This document shows positions 22,604 through 33,629 of a stretch of DNA of 64,000 nucleotides, piece after piece. The DNA is from Corallium rubrum. Taxonomy: Eukaryota; Cnidaria; Anthozoa; Scleralcyonacea; Coralliidae. Position numbers and translations under genes: made by a program. The stretch is from contig OZ036007.1 of NCBI GenBank assembly GCA_964035015.1, positions 9,583,793 through 9,647,792 on the forward strand. Direction: 5' to 3'. A model generated the notes under the pieces. The model saw only the letters and a list, made by a program, of their open reading frames with translations, made no database searches and was not told where the DNA came from. Positions within the stretch are counted from its first letter, which is position 1; the number at the start of each line of letters is the position of its first letter.

Positions 22604-22985
22604 CCCAAACCCCATTTTTTAAATACCGAGAACTCTTTGTTGTGCATCTCGTTTAATTTTTGTTGTGCACTGGGTTAAACTTTGTTGTGCATTGGTGTAA
22701 ATTTTGTTCTGCATTCAGTGCATCGTCGTACATTTTGTCGTGCATTGGGGAAAATTTTGTCGTGCATTGGGGAAAATTTTGTCGTGCATTGGGGAAAATT
22801 TTGTCGTGCATCGGGGGAAATTTTGTCGTGTATCGGGGAAAATTTTGTCGTGCATCGCGGAAAATTTTGTCGTGCATTAGCGGTAAATTATGTCGTTGTG
22901 CATTGCGCTTTATTTTGTTGTGCATTCGAACTTTTGTTTGTGCACTGACATTTTGTTTTGTGCATTGCACATACGGGCCACCGTA
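22604..22985 (-). repeat. right terminal inverted repeat
   Basis: Reverse complement of 12995-13354 with one additional 22-bp unit and about five substitutions. The unit TTTTGTCGTGCATTGGGGAA recurs. Ends GGGCCACCGTA, followed by GATCCC (22986-22991). Confidence 0.9.
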
Positions 22986-23145
22986 GATCCCCCCTAAATA
23001 ATTGGTTATGACGTATTTGGTAGCCGAATTACCGGTGGACGTCACGCACAAGTCACAATTAAACAATGAATAACTAATTAATTATTGAAAGTCACTTTAA
23101 TACGATCAGACTGATTCATCATCTGCGAAGGAGACTGGATTCATC

Positions 23146-24718
23146 ATGGTTTTCAACCGTTCTTGGATTTTCTTGTGTATTTTATCATCCTTTTTTGCCG
23201 TCAGCGTGACAGAATTTAATTTTGACGTCTGTTCACCAAGGATAGGGGAAGATCTTAAAGTCACTTTCGGAACTTTGAATATCAATTGTGGTTCGCCGTA
23301 TCCTCTGGACACATTCACGTCCGCTCCAACTATAACGTTTGCCAAGGCAGATAAGGTAACTAAACTGCTATTATTATCCGAACTATTATCACACGAGCGC
23401 CAAGCAGGTCACCATTTGACGATAGACAGGTCACCGTTGTATAAGACCCCAAACAGTCGAAAATAAATACGGTTGTCATTCTGGCATATGCGATTTTGTG
23501 TGAAAGGCAATCCTTGTTTCTGATTGGATGGTGAATGTTGCAAAACGCCTTTTACACGCTTTTCAGTAGATTACATACATGAAGATGACAATCGCCTCCA
23601 TGCAAGGCAAATACTGTACTGTAAGAAATACTGTTGTATACTGCAGATGTTTCAACATTTAATATTGAAAATTCAGGTTGTTAGCAAAGACGTTTTGTCA
23701 TTAGTGGTATCTAAATATTTGTCTATATAATTACACTGCTTTACCGATCTGTGGCTGGAATACATGACACATATTTTCTTTTTAATTTCAGACAAAACTT
23801 TATGAAGTTTTGATGGTTGATCCTGATGCACCTTCAAAATCCAATCCCACATGTAGATCATGGATTCACTTGGTGTTGTCAGATGTCCCGGTAACATTGT
23901 TTTACTCCATTAAGTGTTTGTTTTTTTAGGGTCAGGGACAATCTCACAATTTTAAAATCTTTACAAGTCTCAAACTATTTGCAAAAATGTCAGAAAATCA
24001 CCAAAAATTTTCAAAAAAATTCTACAAAAATATCTAAAAAATATCTCAAAAATTCCCCAATAGGGGAGCTTCAGGGTGTTGCGCACACATCATTTTTCAA
24101 AAAACCTGGCGAGCTCCCCTCAAAGTAAACATACTGTTTAAAATCAACAAAGTATAGATACAGTTTCTGGATATTTACCACTGTTATTCTGCTGTTGTTG
24201 GCTCGCTAGCAAGTCTGTTTGCCATTGCTTACTTTGTAGAGAGCCCACCAATTCCTTTGCAAAACGATGCGCACGCAACACCCTGAAACTCTCCTATTAG
24301 TCCCCCATTGAATAATTATTTTTGTTTATTTTAGGGGAGTGATCTTTTGAAAGGTGTGTCTGTCAAAAACACAGTTCCAGCTGTAACAGGTACCTGAATT
24401 TACTTAAGTCACAAGATTAGCAGAGGGCCACACATTTTCTGTCTGGAAAATCATTAACCACAACTGAGGTTCTAGTGCTGTTTCAGAAAATTTTAAAAAT
24501 AATCTAATATGCATTTTCTTACAGACTACAACCCACCAACTCCTCCACAGGGAACAGGCGACCACCGATATTTTTTTGTTCTATTCAGCCACACAGGAAA
24601 ACTTAATTTGGATAAAATATCTGATCGATGTCAGTTTGATGTTGAAAAGTTTGCAAGAGACCACAATCTGTCTGAGATCCCAGATGCAGCAAACATGTTC
24701 AAGACCAAACAACCATAA
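23146..24718 (+). CDS. secreted phosphatidylethanolamine-binding protein (PEBP) family member
   Basis: Four coding exons in phase, 23146-23355, 23792-23890, 24335-24389 and 24525-24718: 558 nt, 185 residues. Residues 1-21 (MVFNRSWIFLCILSSFFAVS) form a signal peptide, so the mature protein is probably secreted or luminal, unlike cytosolic PEBP1. Family signatures: the ligand-pocket motif MVDPDAPS (about residues 78-85) with RSWIHLVLSDVP, and GDHRYFFVLF. A Cys pair (CSPR, NINCGSP) lies in the N-terminal part. PEBPs bind phospholipid head groups and act as kinase or protease regulators; which applies here cannot be read from sequence. Start chosen for the signal peptide. It begins 155 bp past the transposon's right target duplication. 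Intron 2 carries a MITE. Confidence 0.88.
24061..24296. mobile_element. MITE in PEBP intron 2
   Basis: Inverted ends TAGGGGAGCTTCAGGGTGTT and its near-complement ending ACTCTCCTA, with TA at the borders. 236 bp, no ORF. Confidence 0.7.
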
Positions 24719-26500
24719 TCCATGCCAGAACACTAACTTAGCTTGTTTATTATAATTATACAGTAAATATTATAACCTGATAATACAATGTTGCATAATT
24801 TGACAATATAGATCATATATACCATATATGGTGTTACATTAGTGCAACCTCGTACCCAGGGTCTCATAGCTGGGGGCAGGGGAGTGGAAATAAGACCCTG
24901 GGTATGAGGTTGGTATTATTGTTGTATTGGGTCATTCCAAAAAAGATCCATACCTCCCCCACAGAGGAAATTTGTGCCATCCAGGGAGGAGAGGGGGGTA
25001 AATCTACTTCTGATAATAGTAAAATGTACTAGGACATCCGAAGGGAGGAGGGGGTCAACTTCACATTTCCCCCATGGGGGGTGGGGATGTTTTCTGGAAT
25101 GATCCATTTATATGTACATGTAGATACATTTGTAGATATTAGTATAGTTAAAGTTGACTACAGTATCAAGATTAAAATTCTAGTACAGTAATGATTTGAA
25201 TAAGCAGCCTCCTTCCAATAAGCACCTCCCATCCACTGCATTTTTTAAATAAGTGCCCCCCTCAACATGCTATTACCCAATCACGCGAACATGACCCTTT
25301 TGACAGAATCAGAGTTGGACACTGAGGATGCTGCACCCAACAATCTTGTTGTTGACGAAAGTGACTGTGACGATGAACTTGTCATTGATTGAGAACAATT
25401 AGCTAGATAGAATACAAGTTATATTTATAATGTACTGGAGCAGAGAACTAGGGTTTCAGGTTTTTTTTAAATCCTCATTATTGTTCTTGTTAAGATTATA
25501 ATTAAAGTTCAGCTGCATTTTTGTGGAATCAGATTGCGATCGATGTTTGCTAAAAAATTAAATAAGCGTCCCCTCCCAAATAAGCACCCCCTTGACCTCC
25601 TAAAATAAATAAGTGCCCTGGGTGCTTATTCGAATTATTACGGTAAATGGAAATGTTTCCTGGAGTTATTACCATAATAATTCATTTGGTGCTTGCCTCA
25701 AGTGGCTTTGATTGTCCAATTAATTTCTACCCTAGCTTCTTGTTCGAGTAATAATATTTATAGTTCTGTACCAGCTGCAGAGCTAGAATATCCACCAAAA
25801 TGTCCACCTTGATGAGAGGTGTGACAATTTGATAACATTCAACATTTTCAGAGCACATGCACAGGACTACCTAATGTATACATGCATATACAAAATTTCC
25901 TCAAATAATAAGAGCACCTTGAGAATTAATGCTTCCCGAAAATAAGCCCAGAAAAGAGTTGTTGAACCCACTGACATTTGACTTTGAGGGATCTCATTCG
26001 ACACATTAAAATTGTCTGGAGTTAAATATAGGCAGAGTAAAATGTAAACAGGGCCTGGCCATCTCAGCAGGGCCATTAAGAGGAGGGGCTTAGCCCCAAC
26101 TTGAAAATGGACCCCTAAAATTTTTGAGATTTGAGTTTTTGACATAAGAAAATATGAGGCCCAGAAAGCGTAAAGAGCAGTAACACTAACTTCATTTTTA
26201 GCCAACTCAGGGGGCCAATTGAGAACACATAGACACGACCCTATGGTGTGTGACATCAGAGACCCCCAAATTGACCAATGTGATGCCATCAGGGGCCCAA
26301 AATCGATAATTTGGCCCAGGCCGCACAATTTCTCTCAGCAACCCTGCATCTCAGCTGTCAATGGGTTAAACAATTAGATATTAATAATCAAGAGTTATCA
26401 TTTAAAGTTTGTAGTGTGCCTTCAATTATCGTAATTAATTTAAAGGCACTCTGCAGCGTATATGTGACAATCCACTACCCAAAAATGTGGGTGCAGAAGT
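24719..26500. other. intergenic between PEBP and RNF103-like genes
   Basis: No supported gene apart from the TIR element at 25186-25643. 24850-24910 has a short inverted repeat (CCTCGTACCCAGGGTCT / AGACCCTGGGTATGAGG), and 24930-25100 has C/G-rich tracts in another inverted arrangement (CATTCCAAAAAAGATCC / TCTGGAATGATCC). Confidence 0.5.
25186..25643. mobile_element. pogo/Tc1-type element remnant
   Basis: Ends CAGTAATGATTTGAATAAGC and GCTTATTCGAATTATTACGG are inverted and flanked by TA (25184-25185, 25644-25645). AATAAGCACCCCC motifs recur at both ends. A short internal frame (about 25298-25391) reads SELDTEDAAPN... and ends in an acidic tail, like the C-terminus of a Tigger-type transposase, so this is probably a deletion derivative. 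Confidence 0.7.
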
Positions 26501-26528
26501 TCGATTAGTGTAATTTCTGGGGATGTTT

Positions 26529-26590
26529 CAGAAAATTCAGAAGAGAACGAAGCACTGGATGATGATAGTCTTATAGAAGAGGTATTTTAG
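26529..26590 (+). other. possible short terminal exon
   Basis: After an acceptor-like TGTTTCAG at 26530, a frame reads ENSEENEALDDDSLIEEVF and stops at 26590. Acidic and coding-like, but too short to assign and no partner exon is found. Chance is quite possible. Confidence 0.15.
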
Positions 26591-26738
26591 TTCTATATTT
26601 TTGGTAACTACCCTTGGATTGGCATAGACGAGCACGTCTAGGATGTGGATGTCATGTTTTGCTTTGAAAAAAATCATGATTTTTTTCAAGTCATTGGATA
26701 TATAGTCACATGGTACACCACAGAGAGCTTTAAATATT

Positions 26739-28634
26739 TCATGAGTTTTGTAATATTTCTGATTGTGATATATCGTGGATTTGTGACCTTGGCTTGTATG
26801 CTGGCCATCTGCAAACTGGGCAGTTGAGATTTCGGCAGTGGTTTCCTGAATTAAACCATTTCTCCAAACAATGTTGATGAAATACATGGAGGCACGGTAG
26901 AGCCACCATTATGCAGTCTTTGATGTACAACTCAAGACAGATGACGCACTCTTTTCCCAATATGATATTGACTGGCTTGTTGCAGTTCTGACAAACATTT
27001 GGATCACAGATCTGAAGTGCCTTTTCTTCTAATTTTCCAACTTTTGCAGACTGGTTTTGCATCAATGGTTCACAGTCACAATTTTTCCATAACGGAAGGT
27101 CTTTTACAAAGTCTGTTGGTAGCAGTGGATGAAGCCATAAATCAGGAATAGCCAGTCTTTGAATAAGTACATCAAATCTTTCTTCGAAACCTCTCATATT
27201 AGGAGATGGACTTCCAATTGTCCGAAATGAGGAGAAAAATCTCTGGAAATATGCAATATCTTGGTAAAACCAATCAGGTGTTTCCTCATCCTCTTCATCT
27301 GACCACATGCAACACTTAAATCGTTTCTTTAACTTGTTTACACACAATCCGTATACACAAAAACCCATAAGGAACCACATGGGACTTTGTGAATAAGTCA
27401 GGAAATTATACCTCACAAGTGATGCAAGATCACTACCCATAATAAATCGAGAGATTTTGAGTCCAATGTTCAGGACTGGCTGAATAAATGCCAACTTAAA
27501 CACGCCCATCAATGGAAGCCAACTTATAATCACAGCTGTATTGGCAACACCAATCAGAAGAAAGAATTTCACAGATTTTCTTAAAACACCACCAGGAGTC
27601 AAAAAGAGTTCCAAAAAACAAGCTTGGTTGACAAGTATTATTGCTAGTAAAAATAAATCATTCACTTCTGGATGTATGTTGGTCAGAAATAGTTCCATTG
27701 CTTTGTAATGAAGCACTTCCCCTTTCCGTAAACCGTAATAAAATTCCTTTTCTGGTGTCACAACCAAAATTTTGGTTTGGATGCCAGCTTTTTCTTGCAC
27801 CTCATGAATATTGTGTTCTGTAATTTTAAAATATCCAAACTTTACCCTGCCTGTGAATTTTATAGACAGAGATGACAACAGTGCAGGTGGGTCATCTAAT
27901 CGCCCAAAAAGGACAACTTTGGTCTGGCCAAATCTCTTATCTTCGTGCAAAAAATGCAAGTATTCTCTGTGTGTATGGAGTTTCTTCACTTTCTTTGCTA
28001 AGATAGAGTTCATCCATGAAAACACACGCTCTACCGATGGTTTAGAATTGTAAACATTGATCATAACATGGCCTTTGGGTTTATTACTTTGGGGTGATGA
28101 CAAAATTAAACACTTTTCCTCCCATCCGTTTCTTGAACAAAGAAATGGATCTAGGTTACAGTCGAATACTCCAGTTCGTATTCCAAAACGAGAGACCTTT
28201 TTGGACAATTGTTGCCATTGTTTCTGCCGCAGAAGGGGTCTTTTGTAATGAGGTATAACTAAGACAAGCCAACCGCTTGCCTTCGTGTCCTCTACGTCTT
28301 CGTAAAGGTGCGAAGAACTTGTAAAATGAGTGATTTCCCCATCACCTTCGCTCTCCTGTCGATCGTTTTCAAGATTCGGACAATTCTCCTCCGAGTTAAA
28401 ACTACCAGATTCTTTGACAAGTTGTGCTAACTCCCTTTTGTCGACCACACCAGCATAACTAACTCCCCTTTCGTCCAGTAAACTCTTTAATTTTTTTACG
28501 CTTAGGGCAAACGGATTGAACAAAGGCGATGCCACACAGCTAAGCTCGAGCCAGCTCGATGAAATGTCGAGTACTTTTGCTGCTACGAAGACTAACAGCA
28601 AATAAATTAACACCAAAACCACCTTAGCCAACAT
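26739..28634 (-). CDS. RNF103: RNF103-like ER membrane RING-H2 E3 ubiquitin ligase
   Basis: One uninterrupted exon of 631 residues (vertebrate RNF103 is about 685). The N-terminal hydrophobic segment (VVLVLIYLLLVFVAA) targets the ER. A luminal region with thioredoxin-like flavour follows (residues about 100-290). Hydrophobic segments sit near 320-345, 355-385 and 410-435 (FLLAIILVNQACFLEL, LLIGVANTAVIISW, MWFLMGFCVYGLCV). A cytosolic acidic stretch (SDEEDEETPDW) precedes a C-terminal RING-H2 (CVICLELYIKDC, ALPCLHVFHQHCLEKW, CPVCRWP; about residues 560-608). The long WF/PDLWLHPLLP region and the position of the RING support RNF103 over other RING proteins. It would ubiquitinate ER-associated substrates with an E2. 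ATG at 28634 starts the signal-anchor. Confidence 0.9.
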   Translation of the reverse strand: MLAKVVLVLIYLLLVFVAAKVLDISSSWLELSCVASPLFNPFALSVKKLKSLLDERGVSYAGVVDKRELAQLVKESGSFNSEENCPNLENDRQESEGDGEITHFTSSSHLYEDVEDTKASGWLVLVIPHYKRPLLRQKQWQQLSKKVSRFGIRTGVFDCNLDPFLCSRNGWEEKCLILSSPQSNKPKGHVMINVYNSKPSVERVFSWMNSILAKKVKKLHTHREYLHFLHEDKRFGQTKVVLFGRLDDPPALLSSLSIKFTGRVKFGYFKITEHNIHEVQEKAGIQTKILVVTPEKEFYYGLRKGEVLHYKAMELFLTNIHPEVNDLFLLAIILVNQACFLELFLTPGGVLRKSVKFFLLIGVANTAVIISWLPLMGVFKLAFIQPVLNIGLKISRFIMGSDLASLVRYNFLTYSQSPMWFLMGFCVYGLCVNKLKKRFKCCMWSDEEDEETPDWFYQDIAYFQRFFSSFRTIGSPSPNMRGFEERFDVLIQRLAIPDLWLHPLLPTDFVKDLPLWKNCDCEPLMQNQSAKVGKLEEKALQICDPNVCQNCNKPVNIILGKECVICLELYIKDCIMVALPCLHVFHQHCLEKWFNSGNHCRNLNCPVCRWPAYKPRSQIHDISQSEILQNS

Positions 28635-28670
28635 ACTTTGGCCTTCGATGTTTACATCGCAAACTCAACA

Positions 28671-28690
28671 AAATATGGCGGTTAATGGCG
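28671..28690. promoter_or_regulatory. YY1-like sites at RNF103 5' end
   Basis: AATATGGCGG followed by TAATGGCGGG, 37-56 bp upstream of the RNF103-like ATG. ATGGCGG cores are typical of YY1 sites near TATA-less housekeeping start sites; no TATA box is seen. Binding is inference. Confidence 0.4.
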
Positions 28691-29034
28691 GGTGTTCGTG
28701 AGATGACTAGACGTTACGTGATTGGTGGATATTTTCGAGGCCTATTAATAGAAAACATGTCGCAATTTTGCTTGGTGATTTTCAGTATATCACAGTGATT
28801 ATTGATTTTCGACACACGAATTAAATTTGTCTGAGTCAGACGAATAATGCGACGATAATGCGTGTTCGAGTTATATGTACGACGAATTATCGTCGCGTCG
28901 AATGTAACTAAAACGATCTAGATATCTCCCGTTTTGTTACTTTTTCTTCTATCCGCTCGTCTCGCACTCGTTCAAGTCAAAACAACTTGCTTCAAGCCAA
29001 TCTTTGTAGGACTTCTCTTTTTAGAAATTCTTTT

Positions 29035-29445
29035 TTCAACAGAAATGAATTGTCTTTCTCTGGAACAATCTCTCTCCGATGGTACTTCTGTTTCCATTTT
29101 TAAACATGAACTTTATATTCACTATTCTTCTAAGTTAGACTCCAATTTCGATGTTAATAGACTGCGCACCTGGAAAAGTTTCTGTTCTAAATGTCGTTCT
29201 TTCAATCCAAGTTGTTGCTCTTAAATCTTTATGTAATTTGTGTATTAATTTTTTTGGGGTTTTTTTATCGTGTGTTTACTTAACGTTTATTATGTAATTT
29301 TTTTGTTGGGTTGGTCTTCACATGGGACTCGTGTCCTGTTGATCATTCCTTCAATCATGTTCAAGTATTGCATTCTTTATTTACTGTATATTTGCATTCT
29401 TGCATGGTTATAAAGTTAATAAATAAATAAATAAATACTAATAAA
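29035..29445 (+). mobile_element. LINE 3' end fragment (CR1-like)
   Basis: Frame reads TSVSIFKHELYIHYSSKL and LRTWKSFCSKCRSFN before a stop at 29224, matching the extreme C-terminus of CR1-like ORF2 proteins (FKxxL...W...C..C). A T-rich 3' UTR follows and ends in an (AAAT)n tail at about 29419-29440, the usual terminus of such a LINE. Confidence 0.6.
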
Positions 29446-29468
29446 TGTTTCTCTTCTGTCTGTGACAA

Positions 29469-29715
29469 TTGACCGTACCGAAAAGATGGCGACTTGTACA
29501 TTTAACCACAATCCTTTGCGTGCAATAAATGTTGTTTCTTTGCAGATTATTGGAAGATATGTTTTCAAAACGGTCAACTTCTGGTAGGAATGAAGTTCTT
29601 GCTTACTTAATCGATCTTAGCATGATAAACAATGTTTAGTTGTTATTTGAGCTGATTTGAGGTTGCAAAGCATTGTGGTTAAATGTACCGCCGCCATCTT
29701 TTTCGGTACCGTCAA
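29469..29715. mobile_element. 247-bp MITE with ATGGCG-containing ends
   Basis: TIRs of about 50 bp: TTGACCGTACCGAAAAGATG at left and the complement of GGTACCGTCAA at right. Both ends hold AAGATGGCG and ACATTTAACCACAAT. No ORF. Located 0.8 kb upstream of RNF103. Confidence 0.75.
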
Positions 29716-32054
29716 TTCGGAAATATTTTCAAGGAATCGTGTTCAGGATGAAATTTCTAGATTATGAAAGAGTTCATTGAAAGATTAGGGAAGAAAACCG
29801 CACAATTGAACTGGCTTTAGCCACCCTTCCCGCAAAAAATTTAAGTACTAGCTGTACCCACCCCCTAAGGGTAGTCTTTAATTCAAAACTTTTGACGTAC
29901 CATGGCAAACCGTTTTTCTTTTGCCTTAAAATGGAACAGCATTTGATACTCAGTGAGAAACAGTATCCAAAGGCAATTTTTTATATTAAGTATCTTGCTT
30001 TTGAAGTCGGATCTATTTAACGATGAAATATAACTTTCTTTTCGAGACATAATGGATACTCGCTTCGCCATTGGTATTCGGGCTGGAATCGGGACTAGTG
30101 AGGTCCAAGACTCCGAGTTAATCCATGGAGACTTTCAGCCCGGTTAGAAAAACTGAGATTTATATTTAAGTGTCCACAGCGAAGCTCGATACTGGCGTAG
30201 AGCGCGCGCAATGGTTGATGGGAATGCCACGCTTGGGCCCCACTGATGGGCCCACTGTTGCCCCCCCCCCCCCCCTCAAATTTACTCAATGTCGGATATT
30301 GTCAAGAAATGTCATTTTAAGACGAGCGTGGTCAGAGACATTTAATTAATTCATTTCCAAAAACGTGATAAAACACGGAACTCAAAGCAGAAGGCACTGT
30401 GAGTGTGTCTTTGATTTCATCCCATCTTTCAAAACGAAACCCGGTCAGACCAGCCAAAAAAGGGATTATTTTGTTGGTTTTAACCAATTACACAGGAATG
30501 AAGCGAATTCGAATTCGATCTCGATCCGTAAGTGCCTTTGTTTTGATTGCTGCTTTTTCAAGTCGTGCTGAGCTTGTCATTCAAGATTTGACACCCCAAT
30601 GCGATTTTCACAATTCAAGGTTTCAGTCCAATCAGTTTTCGACATCACAACGTGTGAGATTTTGAAACAATACTAAGAAGAAATTAGACGTGGGAACGTA
30701 TGGCCCAGGAACAGAATCCGAGCATTCACCATCCAATGTCATAACCACTCTGCAAAATAGAGCATTACTAGTCGACTAGACGCACTTTGCTTTGCTTTAC
30801 ATAAGCAAGACAACAGAAATTCTAGACAATTTCTAAGCCGGTGGCAGAGTAAACACTGCATATTTGAAATAACACAAATAGACCATAGTAATTAAGAATG
30901 TCAAGCGAGTGTCCAATCAGCGACGGGAAACAGATGAAATTCCAAAGGCCATTAGAGAGAAGTGTTATCTAAAAGATCTTGGCATATAATAAATATTCGC
31001 CAACAAATGTGTTAATTGAAGCCACGCTAAATTGAGGCAGCCTTCTTCGATGTACGGTAATAAGACGGTTTTGTCCGGTGGTTTGAAAGAAGAAAATCTT
31101 GGATTTCGTGCCAACAGACTGGACGAACACGGAACGTATATAGGAGAAACGAGGAACGACTACAAAAACCCTTTTGTCAAGTGGCTCAAGCTCGTTGCAC
31201 TAATATGTTGTGGAAGGGTCAGCCAGCAGGGCGCCGGTAATCGCTTGAAAAATTTTGATGACGTGTCGGATATCATGCTAGATTAGAGAAGGACAATGCG
31301 GTTTCTTTCGACATTCCGTACAGCAATATTATTTTCGACAAAACTATGGGCAAAGGGATGTATTTTACACAATCGGTAGCCAGCCACAGAACACAAGTAC
31401 ATGAAAACGTTTCCACTAACCAGAGCTACTCGTTCAGAATAGTTACATACAGTACATGGCTTTTAGAAAACGAAAATTCTTACTTCCCCGATGGGCAAGA
31501 AAAATCGTAGTGGGCAAATGGGTTAGTTACATTTTTCCAGTGGAGGTTAGAAAATATCGCAAGAAAAAGCCCTTGGAATTAAGTCATTAAAGGAATCAGA
31601 GGAAAATTGTTAACTAAAATTGTTATTTTCTCTTTCGCGAAACAAAAAATAATACAGAAGGATTTTACACCTCGTCATTTTGAAATCAAAATATACTATA
31701 AATTATTGACAAACGAAGGAAACGGCACGGCCGCGCCTTCGCTTGGTTATTTGTCATTCCCGAATCAACAGGATGATCAACCATGCTATCGTGTTCGTTT
31801 TCTCTTCTTCCCATACGCTACACTTATCGAATATAACGCAGGTTATCTATGCTATTTACAAAGTTTAGGACCAGCCTTAAATGTTTTTTTTCTCTCTTAA
31901 CTATTTAAATATCGTACAAACGTGTTTTCTTGATTTTCGTAAATGTTCAGTGTTATATAAGTACTACATATTTTAGCGCCAGCGCTGATTTAAAGGCAAA
32001 AAGTCTTAAAAATGTTTTTGGTAGTGGTGGTATTCTTCGTTGGACGCCACGGAT
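29716..32054. other. intergenic and EGR 3' flank
   Basis: No recognised gene. A poly-C tract lies at about 30261-30276. Open stretches at 31032-31286 and about 31289-31510 (second one reading DIPYSNIIFDKTMGKGMYF) are in different frames, separated by a stop, and look like a decayed coding fragment, but I cannot name a family. A 55-codon frame at 30499 begins with a signal-like MKRIRIRSRSVSAFVLIAAF; unsupported. Confidence 0.4.
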
Positions 32055-33629
32055 TCAGGCGGACAAAGGTCTTGCAATCGGCGAAAGCGAAGGGACTTGG
32101 AATTGTGGTGAAGGAACGGTGGAAAGGTTAAGGTGACTTTGGGCAGCCAACGCCTTCTTTGCTTCTTCCTCCTTCTTTGCGGCCTCTCGAAGGTGGATCT
32201 TCATGTGGCGTCTTCGTTCGTCCGAGCGAGCGAAACGACGACCACAGGTATCACAAGCGAACGGCTTCTCTCCAGTGTGGGTACGAATGTGAGTGGTGAG
32301 GTGGTCTGAACGCGAGAAGTTTCGCATACAGATGCGACACTGGAATGGTTTCTGGCCGGTATGGGTTCTCATATGACGAGTGAGTTCATCGGAGCGAGAG
32401 AACCGTCTCGAGCAGGTTTCGACAGGACAACCGTATGGCCGTTCGCTTGGTGGTGTCTTGGATCTCTTTGACAGTTGGTCGTCTCGTTTCACTTTCAAGA
32501 TCCCATTGCCAGTCTTGATGGGTCGGTGGTTTATAATAGGCTTGTTCATCTTGCCGAGGTTGTTGTTGTTGAGGAAGTCGTTTGGTGTGGCGTTCAAGAG
32601 TTTGTCGATGCTGGCATCGAGTTTCATGTTCGGCGAGAACTGGTTGGGGTCGCTGATGAGTGGCCATTTCATGTTTACGGTGGCAGTGGCCTGAAGGTAG
32701 GGAAGGGAAGACAAGGATTGGGTCTTTGGGTAAGAAGGGAACGAAGGCGCCTGTTGGAGTTTCTGGTACGTCTCGAAGTACTGCTGTTGTTGTTGTTGAA
32801 GCTTCTGAAGAATGCCAGCTGGTTGCGGTTGAACGTTGTTTTGGATTCCACACGACTGTTGGGGCAGGGAAGCTTGAGTTGGGAGAGTGTTGGACATGGT
32901 AGAGCTTATCGGGTTAGCGTTGCTTACCAGCGATGTGAGGACAGTGCTGCCGGGGTTCCAGAGACTGTGCAGGGGAGAATTGTATGGCGAGGTTTGTGAA
33001 GTCGGTGGCGGTGTCGTGGCGGTGGATGAAAACACGTCGCAGAGAGAATGCGTCTTAAACTGGTTCAAACTTTGCGCGAACTTATTCAGTTGGTTGATAT
33101 CTGGTTTGATGTCGGGTTTTACGTCTTTCAAGTCGGGCACCGTTGCCTCAAAGTCGAAGTCTCCTGTTAAGAAAAAAAAAAGCGAGAAAAGGTTAATTAC
33201 CCGAAGACGAAGCCGGGGAAGACATACACTCTAAACAAACTAATGATTATTCGCAAACTGCACGTAACAACAAAAAAAGTAACTACAATTAACGTTCTTA
33301 TAAAGCCTACATAGGAAGTACAACTTGTTTCGGCAATACTACACATAAAATTCAGAAAGACGTGGGCGAACCCCCGAAGACGAAGGCTTCTTCCCCCGAA
33401 ACGATAAAAGACAACAAATCGGTCAGCTACCTGGTACGGTCTGTTCGTTTAAATCGACATTGAACATATTGGTTGGGTCTTCTGCAGCAACCTGTACCAG
33501 TGAGAGCTCGTCAAGACAAGTTGGATGTTGGCGGTACAGTTGTGGAGTAAGGAAGCCATTCGGATCGAAGCCGAAGAGATGGTCGGTTGCTACTTGAGCG
33601 AGGCTTTCTAACGCATCCATGGTCAACAT
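32055..33629 (-). CDS. EGR: EGR-family zinc-finger transcription factor
   Basis: Two coding exons, complement of 32055-33163 and 33431-33629: 1,308 nt, 435 residues. The split codon at the junction is GGA. Exon 1 encodes [20 protein letters not shown]. The middle is Ser/Thr/Pro/Gln-rich (trans-regulatory), including a Q run (KLQQQQQQY). Three C2H2 fingers lie near residues 306-390 with TGQKP and TGEKP linkers. The recognition helices RSDELTR, RSDHLTT and RSDERRR match the Zif268/EGR1 set, so the expected site is GCGTGGGCG-like. A 45-residue tail contains [11 protein letters not shown] genes are immediate-early regulators induced by growth or stress signals. The ATG at 33629 is the first; an alternative Met is three codons on. 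Orthology within EGR1-4 cannot be set, as those arose in vertebrates. Confidence 0.93.

Larger units (their letters stand above)
12995..22985. mobile_element. 9,991-bp DNA transposon carrying a DDE integrase and a HECT E3 gene
   Basis: Both ends begin TACGGTGGCCCGTATG and continue as near-identical inverted repeats for 360 bp (left) and 382 bp (right; one extra 22-bp unit, about five substitutions by eye). A 6-bp duplication GATCCC flanks it. Removing the insert and one GATCCC joins the flanks into a degenerate copy of the repeat at 47,697-48,306, an independent empty-site argument. Contents from the left: TIR, integrase-like transposase (+), microsatellite-rich spacer, HECT ubiquitin-ligase gene (-), a 10-copy tandem array, TIR. 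The transposase resembles the eukaryotic integrase-type families (IS3EU is a candidate from memory, not verified). Younger elements sit in a HECT intron. Confidence 0.85.

Noticed and set aside
26537-26887. Protein overlapping the RNF103 3' end
   Set aside because: Same-strand, other-frame shadow of the RING region and 3' UTR; no domain.
31032-31510. Complete gene near 31 kb
   Set aside because: Two fragments in different frames with a stop between, no splice sites that connect them convincingly, and no recognised family.
32386-32999. Open frames overlapping EGR
   Set aside because: Shadows of the GC-richer EGR coding exon in other frames.
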